Source: Actinoallomurus purpureus
GTDB taxonomy: Bacteria; Actinomycetota; Actinomycetes; Streptosporangiales; Streptosporangiaceae
Reading direction: 5' to 3'
NCBI RefSeq assembly: GCF_024055795.1
Contig: NZ_JAMXMY010000032.1
Span: 1-64,000 of the forward strand
Length of the DNA: 64,000 bases
The notes beneath the pieces are model-generated. The model did not search any database and was not told where the DNA came from. It saw only the letters and a program-made list of their open reading frames with translations. A program made the translations under genes and the position numbers. The number at the start of each line of letters is the position of its first letter. Positions within the stretch are counted from its first letter, which is position 1. Below, one piece after another: positions 16,028-23,664 of this stretch.

Positions 16028-17157
16028 TCGTCACGCTGTTCCTCCTCGGACACGCCCTGCTGCTGGCGACCGCCGGGACGGCCGCGCTGCGGCGGGCCGG
16101 GTGGCCGACGCGCGCGCCCCGCCTGGCCATCGCCGCGTGGCTCGCGCTGTCCGCCTCGATCGTCGGCTCGGTGATCCTCGCCGGGCTGACGGCGACCACG
16201 GCGGCCACCCGGGCCGGCTCCGTCCCGGGACGGTGCTACGGGCCGATGCGATGGCCGTGCGCCCCCGACACCTTCTCCGGCGCGGCGGCCCTGGCCGCGA
16301 CCGGCGCCGTCGCCGCACTCGCCGTGGCGGCGCGCGTCGTAGGGTGCCTGTGCGCCGCGTACCGCACCGCCGCCCGCGAACGACGTCTGCTCCTGGACGC
16401 GCTGGCGCTGGTCGGCCGGACCGACGCCCGGCTGGGCGTGACCGTCGTCGACCACGCCGCACCGGCCGCCTACTGCGTGCCCGGCCGTCACGGCCGGATC
16501 GTCGTGACCAGCGGAGCGCTCGCGGCACTCGACGACGCACGGTTGGCGGCGGTGCTCGCGCACGAGCGCGCCCACATGCGCCAGCTCCATCACCTCGCTC
16601 TGACCTCCGCCCGGGGCCTCGCCCGGGCGTTCGGCCCTCTGCCCGCCTTCACCACCGCCCAGGACCAGATCGCCTTCCTGGCCGAGCTGGCCGCCGACGA
16701 CGCCGCGGCGAAGCGGTCGGGCCGGCTCACCGTCGCCGAGGCCCTGCTCGCCCTGGCCGAGGCCGCCCCGGCCGATGCCATGGCCGCCGGCGGGACGGCG
16801 ACGGGCGCCCGCGCGCGCCGTCTCATCACCGGCAGCCGGCCGCTCGGTCGCACCCGGATCCTGCTGGGCCTCACCGCCGCGGCCGCCGTCCTCACCGCGC
16901 CACCGGCGGCCGCCGAACCGGCGCTGTCGGCCACCGTCGTGGCATGTTGCGGCTCATCTCATACCACCGCGACGCAGCCCGGTCACGTCCTCCGGGGTGC
17001 GCGCACCCGGCGGCCTGATTACTCCGCCGCCGACGAGCCGGCGACGCCGCTGCCTCGGAAGCCGGACCTGCGATCGACCACGTCGCGGTATCGGCCCGCC
17101 ACAAATGGGTTGATTATCCCAACCTCACCAAAACGCCAATTTCGACTTTCAAAATAA
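16024..17157 (+). CDS. M56-family (BlaR1-like) membrane metalloprotease
   Basis: 377 residues. Hydrophobic segments near 1-20, 35-60 and 88-112, then a cytoplasmic zinc-protease domain with H-E-R-A-H at 180-184 and an E-x3-D (E-L-A-A-D) downstream as third-ligand region, and a last membrane span near 287-307. No penicillin-binding sensor domain follows, so it is the short BlaR1/M56 form. It would cleave BlaI when triggered. The final ~60 residues are unlike the rest and run into the collapsed calpain copy, so the native C-terminus may have been replaced. Confidence 0.85.
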   Translation: MIVTLFLLGHALLLATAGTAALRRAGWPTRAPRLAIAAWLALSASIVGSVILAGLTATTAATRAGSVPGRCYGPMRWPCAPDTFSGAAALAATGAVAALAVAARVVGCLCAAYRTAARERRLLLDALALVGRTDARLGVTVVDHAAPAAYCVPGRHGRIVVTSGALAALDDARLAAVLAHERAHMRQLHHLALTSARGLARAFGPLPAFTTAQDQIAFLAELAADDAAAKRSGRLTVAEALLALAEAAPADAMAAGGTATGARARRLITGSRPLGRTRILLGLTAAAAVLTAPPAAAEPALSATVVACCGSSHTTATQPGHVLRGARTRRPDYSAADEPATPLPRKPDLRSTTSRYRPATNGLIIPTSPKRQFRLSK

Positions 17158-17404
17158 AGGTCTTCAAAAGACCGCTCTAATTGGCTAATCTCGATTCCGA
17201 ACCTGGCTCGGTGTCGGCACCCGCGAGGTTCGCGAGAATGAGTCGCAGCTCAGCAAGGACCTTGAGGGCGCCCACTCCTACGAGGTGGTGGAAATCGACG
17301 ATCAGGACAGGCCCCATCTGCGAAATCCCTGGAACGCCGCCCCTCCTGAGCCTCTGACCATCGGAGAATTCATGGCCAATATCCACCCCCGATACACAAC
17401 ACCG
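17128..17404 (+). pseudogene. Collapsed copy of the calpain-like gene (internal deletion)
   Basis: The leader around 17140-17210 matches the region just before and at the start of the 13195 gene (shared blocks 'ACTTTCAAA', 'GGCTAATCTC', 'TTCCGAACCTG'). It then jumps directly to the last ~65 codons of the peptidase, with the His-active-site region (A-H-S-Y-E), the D-D-Q-D-R segment, L-R-N-P-W-N and the I-G-E-F-M-A-N-I C-terminus recognisable. The catalytic Cys part, about 1 kb, is missing and the stop is lost. The join falls at a short CTCGG/CTCGT-type similarity, consistent with microhomology deletion. Confidence 0.82.
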
Positions 17405-17465
17405 AGGTCTTCTCGGCAACATGATGATTGCGGGGTGTGACGGGGTGCGGGCGCCCGCTCGCGGC

Positions 17466-17861
17466 CTAGTTCTGCGGTGCCAGGGTGCGTAGGACGCAGA
17501 ACTCGTTGCCCTCGGGGTCGGCCATGACCACCCAGTTTCGGTCTGCGCCTTGGCCCACATCCGTCTTGGTGGCGCCGAGGCCGAGCAATCTGGTCACCTC
17601 GTCCTCGGTGCTGCCGTCGATCGGGCTGACGTCGAGGTGGAGCCGGTTCTTCACGGTCTTGCCCTCGGGCACCCGGATGAACACCAGGGTGGGCGGCATC
17701 TGGCGGGCCCGGACCTCCTCGACGGTCGGCTCCCAGGAGCCGATCTCGACCTTGCCCTCGCTCCGGTCGATCACCTTGAAGTCCAGGACCGCGCACCAGA
17801 AGGCCGCGAGCCTCTCCGGATCGTGGCAGTCAACGGCCAACTCGGTGAACCTACTTGTCAT
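17466..17861 (-). CDS. VOC-family glyoxalase-like protein
   Basis: 131 residues, one glyoxalase/bleomycin-resistance type domain pair. The N-terminal F-T-E-L-A-V-D-C-H-D-P-E-R-L-A-A-F-W pattern, central R-L-H-L-D-V and terminal D-P-E-G-N-E-F-C are hallmarks of the glyoxalase-like group common in actinomycetes; His/Glu at these places could bind a metal. The function may be a small-molecule dioxygenase, isomerase or resistance role; nothing local narrows it. It lies between the calpain relic and an IS remnant. Confidence 0.85.
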   Translation of the reverse strand: MTSRFTELAVDCHDPERLAAFWCAVLDFKVIDRSEGKVEIGSWEPTVEEVRARQMPPTLVFIRVPEGKTVKNRLHLDVSPIDGSTEDEVTRLLGLGATKTDVGQGADRNWVVMADPEGNEFCVLRTLAPQN

Positions 17862-18053
17862 GACTCTCCCAGATAGTGCGGACGGGGCTCAGAGTATTGG
17901 CTCAGGCCGCCCGTCCGACAGGTCCGGGATCTTCCTGACTACTGGCGAACGCACCGCAGGACAGAAGGATGCTGCGGCTGGCAGGTGACCGACCCGTAGA
18001 GGAGATCTATCCCCATAGCGGAGACATCAACCGGGCCTGACCCAACATCAGGT

Positions 18054-18254
18054 ATGCGTGAAGCCCCTGGTAGGAACAGGTCTGCGAAGAACGGGTTCCA
18101 GGCACCGAGAGGCTTCACGCGTTGGCCAGGATCACCTACACCGGCGTGCTCGGTGTCGGCGGGGCAACCGCCGAGACCCTCGCGAAGCTGCTGGCCGAAC
18201 ATCGTGAACGGCTCGGCACCCGCAAGGCCACCCGTGCTCTCGGCCCCTTCAAGC
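18054..18254 (+). pseudogene. Insertion-sequence remnant: transposase N-terminus
   Basis: A TTG-initiated frame at 18122 encodes about 44 residues of an IS5-type transposase N-terminus (I-T-Y-T-G-V-L-G-V, L-L-A-E-H-R-E-R-L-G-T-R, T-R-A-L-G-P-F-K-Q) and then breaks off into the phzF gene. Just upstream, GCGTGAAGCC (18056-18065) and GGCTTCACGC (18111-18120) form a perfect 10-bp inverted repeat, probably part of the element's left end. The rest of the element is gone. The stretch 17862-18053 contains no gene I can support. Confidence 0.7.
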
Positions 18255-19160
18255 AGGGTGGTGGCAGCCGCCGATCGGCGCGGCGGTTCCGCTGACCTTG
18301 ATTCCGCTGTCCTCGCCCGGAGTCACGTCGACGAGCAGGCGGCTGGGACGGCCCATGTCCTCCCCCTGGTGGATCGTGACGCGGGCCGGAGGAGTGACGA
18401 GCCCCGACGACCGCAGGTACGCGCCGAAGGCCGCGGCGGCCGCGCCGGTGGCGGGGTCCTCGTAGACGCCGCCCGGCGGGAACGGGTCGCGCGCGTGGAA
18501 GACGCCGTCGCTCTCCCGCCACACGAGGTGCACGGTCGTCCAGCCCCGGCGGGCCATGAGATCGCCGAGCGCCTCCTGGTCGTAGTCGAGATCGGCAAGC
18601 CGCGCGCGTGAGGCGGCGGCGAGGACGAGATGGTCGTTGCCCGCGTTGGCGATGCGCGGCGGGAGAGCCGGGTCGAGTTCGGCGGCGTCCCAGCGGAGGG
18701 CCGTCAGCGCCGCGGTGAGGTCGGCGTCGTCCACCTCGCGTACGGCCGGAGCGACGCTCGTGAGGGTGGCGAAGACCCTGCCGTCCTCCAGGCGCGTCTC
18801 GACGGACACCTCTCCGGCGGACGTGACGAGCAGGAGGTCTCCGGTCCCCTCCCGCTCGGCGAGCGCGACGGCCGTGGCGATCGTCGCGTGGCCGCAGAAC
18901 GCCACCTCGGCCAGCGGGCTGAAGTACCGGATCCGGTAGCGGCGCTCGCCGCCCCCCTCCTCCTGGATCAGGAACGCCGTCTCCGAGAAGCCCACCTCGG
19001 CGGCGATCTCCTGCATCCGCGTCTCGTCCATCCCCCGCGCGTCGAGCACGACACCGGCGGGGTTGCCGCCCGCGCCGTTCACGTCGAAGGCGGTGTAACG
19101 AAGGACGGCCGCCCGGGCCTCCTGCGTCTGGGTCTGCGATGCGCTGTTCGTCATGCCCAT
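18249..19160 (-). CDS. PhzF-family isomerase-like protein
   Basis: 303 residues from ATG 19160; ATG 19154 is equally possible and neither has a strong ribosome site. Family signatures: F-D-V-N-G-A-G-G-N-P-A-G-V-V near the N-terminus, G-F-S-E-T-A-F with the catalytic Glu, F-C-G-H-A-T-I-A-T-A, and E-D-P-A-T-G-A-A in the second half. PhzF in phenazine makers isomerises a dihydro-hydroxyanthranilate; most family members, as here, lie outside phenazine clusters and have unknown substrates. Its 3' end is cut into by the transposase remnant, which supplies the last codons and stop, but the fold looks complete. Divergent from a LysR regulator. Confidence 0.88.
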   Translation of the reverse strand: MGMTNSASQTQTQEARAAVLRYTAFDVNGAGGNPAGVVLDARGMDETRMQEIAAEVGFSETAFLIQEEGGGERRYRIRYFSPLAEVAFCGHATIATAVALAEREGTGDLLLVTSAGEVSVETRLEDGRVFATLTSVAPAVREVDDADLTAALTALRWDAAELDPALPPRIANAGNDHLVLAAASRARLADLDYDQEALGDLMARRGWTTVHLVWRESDGVFHARDPFPPGGVYEDPATGAAAAAFGAYLRSSGLVTPPARVTIHQGEDMGRPSRLLVDVTPGEDSGIKVSGTAAPIGGCHHPA

Positions 19161-19226
19161 GATTCTGGGGGCCGGGATACCATCGCGTCCAACGATGAAT
19201 ATCGATGATGGAGATCGAGATATCCG

Positions 19227-20123
19227 ATGGACACGCGCCTGCTCCGCAGCTTCCTCGCGGTCGTACGCGCGGGCGGGATCACGGCGGCCGCCGCGGAGCT
19301 GGGATTCGTCCAGTCGACGATCACCACGCACGTTCAGGCGCTGGAACGCCTGACCGGCACCCCGCTACTCGACCGCCACCCCGGTGGCGTCTCCCCCACG
19401 CACGCGGGCGCGCTGCTCACCGAGCGCGCCCAGCAGATCCTCGACCTCGAGGACCGTATGCTCGCCGAGCTGGCCACCGACGCCGCCCGGCCCGCCGGTC
19501 CCGTACGGCTCTGCGCGCCGGAGTCCGTGTGCGCCTACCAGCTGGCCCCGCTCCTGCCCGCACTCCGGGAGCGGTTTCCCGAGGTCCGCCTCTCGCTGTT
19601 CCCCGCCGACACCCGCACCGCCCTGACCGCGATCGCCGACCGCCGCGCCGACCTCGCCCTGTGCCTGGAGCCGTCGGTGCACACGCCCCAGGCCGACCTG
19701 ATCGAGCTGGGGGTTCAGGAGCTGTCCCTGATCGCGCCGCCCACGACCGGCCTCCCCCGGGACCGCCCCATTACGCCGGAGGAGCTCGCGGCCACGGGCG
19801 TCCTGCTGCTGGAGGAGGGCTGCGCGTACAGCGACGAGCTCGCCGCCCTGATCGCCGCCGGCGGATCCCCCGTGGCCCAGCCCCGGTTCGGCGGGGTGGA
19901 GACGGTGAAGCGATGCGTGGCGGCCGGTCTCGGCCTGGCCCTGCTGCCGACCGCCACCGTCGCCGATGAGCTCGCCGACGGCAGGCTCGTACGTCTCCGG
20001 CCCCCGGGCCTCGCCCGGCAGCGGCTCTGGCTGCTCCGCCCCAGGTCGCGGTGGGCGTCCCCCGCCGTCCAGGCCGTCCACACCCTCCTGACCGAGACCG
20101 TGCCGATCAGGTCCGCACCCTGA
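19227..20123 (+). CDS. LysR-family transcriptional regulator
   Basis: 298 residues. N-terminal winged helix-turn-helix (about 1-60; L-R-S-F-L-A-V-V and S-T-I-T-T-H-V-Q-A-L-E) and a periplasmic-binding-like effector domain from about 90 on. Divergent from phzF with 66 bases between, the usual LysR arrangement; CGAT-N4-ATCG at about 19190-19203 in this gap is a candidate binding site. It probably activates phzF in response to a metabolite and represses itself. Confidence 0.9.
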   Translation: MDTRLLRSFLAVVRAGGITAAAAELGFVQSTITTHVQALERLTGTPLLDRHPGGVSPTHAGALLTERAQQILDLEDRMLAELATDAARPAGPVRLCAPESVCAYQLAPLLPALRERFPEVRLSLFPADTRTALTAIADRRADLALCLEPSVHTPQADLIELGVQELSLIAPPTTGLPRDRPITPEELAATGVLLLEEGCAYSDELAALIAAGGSPVAQPRFGGVETVKRCVAAGLGLALLPTATVADELADGRLVRLRPPGLARQRLWLLRPRSRWASPAVQAVHTLLTETVPIRSAP

Positions 20124-20328
20124 TCACCGCTCCGGTCAGCTCCTCCGGATCGGCCGCCTCGACGAGACGCCACTGGCCGCGTTCGGGGAGCATCGCCCAC
20201 CAGCGCCGCGTGTAGGGGCCGAACCACAGCACGGTGTCGGGGAACCGGCGCCGCAGGATCACGGTCAGCTGCATCTCCGAGAGCGCCCCGGGCGGCCACG
20301 GGTCGATCAGCGTGGGCGGTGCGCTCAT
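20107..20328 (-). CDS. Small Trp-rich protein, partner of the XRE module
   Basis: 73 residues. Start ATG overlaps the upstream gene's stop (ATGA), so translation is coupled. Contains L-I-D-P-W-P, F-G-P-Y-T-R-R-W-W-A-M and E-E-L-T-G motifs; no signal or membrane segment. Function unknown. This type of protein recurs beside XRE-DUF397 loci in actinomycetes. It overlaps the 3' end of the LysR gene on the other strand by 17 bases. Confidence 0.7.
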   Translation of the reverse strand: MSAPPTLIDPWPPGALSEMQLTVILRRRFPDTVLWFGPYTRRWWAMLPERGQWRLVEAADPEELTGAVIRVRT

Positions 20329-20684
20329 TTCGTCGCCTCCGGGGCGACTCCGTCGAGGCGCAGAACGGCGGCGATCCGATCGGCGGCCGTGTCGACGTCG
20401 GTGACGGGGCCGAGCGGTTCGTACTCCGACGGCGCGTCGCGGGTGGGTCCGGACCAGACCCACCACCACAGCAGCCGCCCGTCCTCGTCCGGCCGGCACA
20501 TGACGGCCTGCCGGAGCCCCGGGCTCATCGCCGCTCCGACCGGGTCGTCCCCGTCGGCCGCGCGGTTGACCGCCCACACCATGTGCGAGCCGACGGTCTC
20601 GGCGGCGAGGCCACGCCCGGCCAGAGCGGCGGCGAGTCCTCTGACGAGCGGCCCGATCATTTCGCCTTGTGGCGGAATTTCCAT
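20325..20684 (-). CDS. Small protein with C-R-P-D-x2-G-x3-W-x-W motif, divergent from XRE
   Basis: 119 residues from ATG 20684 (GAGGT nine bases upstream; a Met at 20660 is the alternative). Its centre reads V-M-C-R-P-D-E-D-G-R-L-L-W-W-W-V-W. The same pattern appears in the small gene at 44624 beside the other XRE locus (C-K-P-D-A-Q-G-H-V-R-W-H-W-S-W). It begins a two-gene operon divergent from the XRE regulator at 20841, so it is probably controlled by it. Role unknown. Confidence 0.72.
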   Translation of the reverse strand: MEIPPQGEMIGPLVRGLAAALAGRGLAAETVGSHMVWAVNRAADGDDPVGAAMSPGLRQAVMCRPDEDGRLLWWWVWSGPTRDAPSEYEPLGPVTDVDTAADRIAAVLRLDGVAPEATK

Positions 20685-20840
20685 TTTTGCGCGACCTCAT
20701 TTCTCGGATTTCTTTGGGATTCCGATTACAGAGTCGCGCGCACCGATTACGCTCAGCCACCAACGACAACCAACCGCAAATCACCTCCGCTCCAGCGATT
20801 TCCACCGGAGCACGAGGTTGAGAACCGAGGAGGGATTCCC

Positions 20841-21683
20841 ATGGCCCGGCCACAGCGCGACCTCAGCCCAGACTCGCTTATCGGTCATTTCGGCCTGGAA
20901 ATCCGTACGTTCCGCAACGACGCCGGACTCTCCCAAACCCAGCTGGCCGACGCCCTCGGCTGCACCGGCCAATGGGTCGGCGCGGTGGAACTCGCCGACA
21001 AGGGCCCCTCCGAGGCGTTCGCCCTCGACCTGGACACCTACTTCCAGACCAACGGCTCCTTCCACCGCCTCTGGAAAACGATCAAACGCGCCAGCCAAAG
21101 GTCGGCCACACCTGCATGGTTCAAACCATGGATCCCAATCGAGCAAAAAGCGAAGATTCTCAAGACGTGGCAGCCCCTAGTGGTCCCCGGCCTTCTCCAG
21201 ACGCCCGCTTACGCACGGGCGATCCTTCAAAGCAAGCCCGGAATCACCCAGAGCGAGTTGGAGAAGCAGGTCACGGCCCGTATAGAGCGGCAACAGCTCC
21301 TAGTCGCCGAAAACCCGCCGCTGCTGTGGGCGATCTTGGACGAGAGCGTGCTCTGGCGGTCGGTGGGAAGCGAGGAGATCATGCGTCATCAACTCGCTGC
21401 TCTCATCGAGGCCACGGCCGTCAACCACGTCACGGTCCAGGTCGTACCCAAGGAGAGGACGGGAACGGCTGGCTTGTCCGGCCCATTCGTGATCGCAACG
21501 ATGGACGGCGGACCCGACATCGTGTACCTAGACGATGCCGCCGAAGGGCGCGTCGCAAGTAATTCATCCGAGGCCACGGAAGTCCTCAACTGGTACGATT
21601 CGGTCCGTGCGGATGCACTTCCCGCCCAAGCGAGCGTCGATCTCGTATCGAAGGTGAGGCAAGACCGATGGATGCGGCTGTGA
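20841..21683 (+). CDS. XRE-family regulator with DUF5753 domain (Scr1/WhiJ-like)
   Basis: 280 residues; ATG preceded by GAGGAGGG. Helix-turn-helix at about 15-70 (L-S-Q-T-Q-L-A-D-A-L-G-C-T), then the DUF5753 domain from about 90 to 275, with V-P-G-L-L-Q-T-P-A-Y-A-R and the F-V-I-A-T-M-D strand. Such proteins bind DNA and pair with a DUF397 protein encoded next door; some pairs affect development and antibiotic production in Streptomyces. The first DUF397 start lies inside this gene's last codons, so translation is coupled. Confidence 0.92.
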   Translation: MARPQRDLSPDSLIGHFGLEIRTFRNDAGLSQTQLADALGCTGQWVGAVELADKGPSEAFALDLDTYFQTNGSFHRLWKTIKRASQRSATPAWFKPWIPIEQKAKILKTWQPLVVPGLLQTPAYARAILQSKPGITQSELEKQVTARIERQQLLVAENPPLLWAILDESVLWRSVGSEEIMRHQLAALIEATAVNHVTVQVVPKERTGTAGLSGPFVIATMDGGPDIVYLDDAAEGRVASNSSEATEVLNWYDSVRADALPAQASVDLVSKVRQDRWMRL

Positions 21684-21796
21684 CCATCACCGAGTGGCGT
21701 AAATCCCGCTACAGCTCTCCGAACGGCGGCGACTGCGTCGAGATCGCTGTCGCCAGCAGCTCTGAGGTAGGCCGTTGGAACGCTGGACAGGCATGA
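21668..21796 (+). CDS. Half-length DUF397 protein, array member 1
   Basis: 42 residues. It starts 16 bases before the end of the XRE gene in another frame. The DUF397 first half is intact (E-W-R-K-S-R-Y-S-S-P-N-G-G-D-C-V-E-I-A-V), but the usual second half (RDSKDP and the W-R-x-F helix; full domain about 55-60 residues) is absent, replaced by a short S-S-E-V-G-R-W-N-A-G-Q-A tail. Its stop overlaps the next start as ATGA. Confidence 0.75.
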   Translation: MDAAVTITEWRKSRYSSPNGGDCVEIAVASSSEVGRWNAGQA

Positions 21797-21909
21797 CTTT
21801 CCCAGAGTGGCGGAAGGCCAGCCGCAGTTCTTCCAACGGCGGCAACTGCGTCGAGGTCGCCGTCGCCGGCAACTCTGAGGTGGACAGCTGGAAGGCCGGA
21901 CAGGCATGA
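21793..21909 (+). CDS. Half-length DUF397 protein, array member 2
   Basis: 38 residues beginning M-T-F-P-E-W-R-K-A-S. Start and stop both overlap the neighbouring array genes as ATGA. The tail N-S-E-V-D-S-W-K-A-G-Q-A is homologous to that of member 1, so members 1 and 2 are the closest pair. The second DUF397 half is missing. Confidence 0.72.
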   Translation: MTFPEWRKASRSSSNGGNCVEVAVAGNSEVDSWKAGQA

Positions 21910-21998
21910 CTCTCTCGGAGTGGCGCAAGGCCAGCCACAGTTCCTCCAACGGCGGCGCATGTGTCGAGGTCGCGGTCGTAACCGCCCGTGTGGCTTGA
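21906..21998 (+). CDS. Half-length DUF397 protein, array member 3
   Basis: 30 residues beginning M-T-L-S-E-W-R-K-A-S, ending shortly after the G-A-C-V-E-V-A-V-V core. Overlaps member 2 by ATGA. The D/N before the conserved Cys is Ala here. Too short for a full DUF397 fold by itself; it may act by pairing with the XRE protein. Confidence 0.68.
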   Translation: MTLSEWRKASHSSSNGGACVEVAVVTARVA

Positions 21999-22009
21999 GG
22001 ACGAAGAAG

Positions 22010-22120
22010 ATGGCAACAGCCCCAAGCGTTGGCAGGTGGCGCAAGTCCAGCCTCAGCTCACCCAACGGCGGCAACTGCGTTGAGGTCGCCGTCTCTACCA
22101 GCCACAAGACCGACCGGTAG
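22010..22120 (+). CDS. Half-length DUF397 protein, array member 4
   Basis: 36 residues with an N-terminal extension (M-A-T-A-P-S-V-G-R) before W-R-K-S-S-L-S-S. Eleven bases separate it from member 3, and a GAAGAAG stretch sits before its ATG. The tail S-T-S-H-K-T-D-R is unlike the others. A longer in-frame read from 21920 exists but overlaps member 3 out of frame and is not favoured. Confidence 0.68.
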   Translation: MATAPSVGRWRKSSLSSPNGGNCVEVAVSTSHKTDR

Positions 22121-22126
22121 GCAGGT

Positions 22127-22219
22127 ATGACTCTCCCGGAGTGGCGAAAGGCAAGCCGTAGCTCTTCCAACGGTGGTGACTGCGTCGAGGTCGCCGTCGT
22201 GACGGTTCGTACGGTTTGA
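22127..22219 (+). CDS. Half-length DUF397 protein, array member 5
   Basis: 30 residues beginning M-T-L-P-E-W-R-K-A-S, nearly identical in layout to member 3 (V-V-T-V-R-T-V end against V-V-T-A-R-V-A). It starts six bases after member 4. The following 226 bases to 22445 show no gene I can support. Confidence 0.68.
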   Translation: MTLPEWRKASRSSSNGGDCVEVAVVTVRTV

Positions 22220-22445
22220 GGCTCTTTGCTGGACGTGTGGCGGGCCGGACGCGTCGGCTCGACCGAGCACCCGGCACGCCTTCGCTGGAACCTGTCGCTT
22301 TCTGCGGCTCGGCGGGACCGGGGGCGGACAGAAGTCTCGGCAAACGTCGTCCCAGGCACCCGCCTTGCCCCGCGCTGTCCCCTTCGCGGGCCGGGGCGCG
22401 CGGCGTTCGCCGAGCGTTCTGCACACCACCCCGCGACGTCGGCCG

Positions 22446-23157
22446 TCAGCGCGCGGCGAAGAAATCGCGCAACGCCTCGGCAACGACGAGGGGGGCGCCG
22501 TCGTCCTCCGGGCCCGAGTGCCCGAGTCCCGGCAAGGTGATGCTCTGCGCATCCGGGAGCACGGTGGCGAGCTTCTTCAGCGCGACGCCGAGGTAGGCCG
22601 GGCTCTTCACCCCTCCGAGCAGGAGGACCCGCGCCCGCAGGGCCGCGTACTCCTCGGCGGTGTCGGCCATCTCCGCGATGATCCGCATGTCGAAGCGCAA
22701 GGTGGGGATGAGCGCCGCGGCCGGTACGGCATCCTCGGGAACCTCACGCCGCACGCGCGAGCCGACCGTCAGCAGCGGCGCCAGCACGAATCGCGGGAAC
22801 CGGCCGAACAGTGGTTCGGTCTGAAGGCCCTTCAACGCCGTGACCAGCGCGGAGGCGGTCCGGCCGGTGGCGATCTCGTGGTCGAAGCGCGGCAGCCAGT
22901 CCACCGGTGCCGAGCCGTCGACGGACAGCGGAGGCTCGTACAGGGCGACCCTGTCGAGCGCGGGGGTGGCGAGGGCCGCGCGCAGGGCCACGAGCGCGCC
23001 CGAGCTCAGGCCGAAGATCCGGGACGCTCCGCTCGCCGTGACGAGCGCCTGGACGTCCTCGACCTCCCGCATCACACGGAAATCTTCGCCATGGCCCCCG
23101 CTGAGCCCGCGTCCACGCCGGTCGGGCGTGTAGACCGTGAACTTCCGCCGGTGGGGG
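22446..23157 (-). pseudogene. Alpha/beta hydrolase missing its N-terminus
   Basis: The frame encodes the bulk of an alpha/beta hydrolase: T-V-Y-T-P-D-R-R-G-R-G-L-S-G, the elbow G-L-S-S-G-A with the nucleophile Ser, and the catalytic His in L-G-H-S-G-P-E. There is no acceptable start: the frame opens just after a TAG near 23160 and the first possible start, a GTG at 23075, lies after the D-R-R-G-R-G strand. The N-terminal oxyanion strand is missing and replaced by sequence of the DUF1963 gene upstream, in another frame. A deletion that joined two genes is the simplest explanation. Confidence 0.75.
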
Positions 23158-23529
23158 CACCTCTATGGCGCGCGCCGGGTCTGCGCAGACGATCGCGCAC
23201 TCCTCGGTCCCGCTTCGGACGGCGCTGAAAACGTTGACCAGACCGAGCCGGGTGGGCAGTTGGTCGCCGAGCCACGGGGCCAGTTCGTCGGCATCGAGCA
23301 CGGCCAACAGGCTGAGCGGGGTTCCTGCCGTGGCCTGCGGCCATGGCGTTCCCGGTTCTAGAAGCGCTGGTCCCCCTGCCCGACATCGGCCGGTCGGCGG
23401 CCTATCGGAGTCGGCGGGCTTCAATGCGAAACCCGGCTGGGCCAAAGCAGACATCTGTGGACCGAGGCGCTCACCCAAGAACTCGATGCACAGTTGGCGA
23501 ATTTCAGCCATGGCGCTTCTTCGGTCCAT
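23158..23529 (-). pseudogene. DUF1963 (YwqG-like) protein, N-terminal fragment
   Basis: About 123 residues from ATG 23529 (or Met at 23511) match the start of actinomycete DUF1963 proteins: G-R-C-R-A-G-G-P-A-L-L-E-P-G-T-P-W-P, P-L-S-L-L-A-V-L-D and L-P-T-R-L-G-L-V-N-V-F. Homology stops near D-P-A-R-A-I-E-V-P-P, where hydrolase DNA begins in a different frame; full-length members are about twice as long. A truncated gene left by the same deletion as the hydrolase. Confidence 0.7.
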
Positions 23530-23664
23530 GGACCGATCTCAGCAGACGATCCCGACGATTTCTCGATTCTTCACTGAGTGCGCGGGATGATGCCCGCTGT
23601 GACCACGTGGTCACGGGCCCCGCCCGCGATTCACCGGGCGATCCGGATCGATACGCTGCGCCAG

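Larger units (their letters stand above)
21668..22219 (+). repeat. Tandem array of five half-length DUF397 genes
   Basis: Five units of about 93-130 bases share the core W-R-K-[SA]-S/R-x-S-S-x-N-G-G-x-C-V-E-[IV]-A-V. The DNA of the units is clearly related but differs at many third positions, which suggests selection on the protein. Starts lie at 21668, 21793, 21906, 22010 and 22127. Confidence 0.78.

Noticed and set aside
18249-19160. Phenazine biosynthesis gene cluster
   Set aside because: Only a PhzF-family gene is present; no other phz genes occur, and lone PhzF-like proteins are common.
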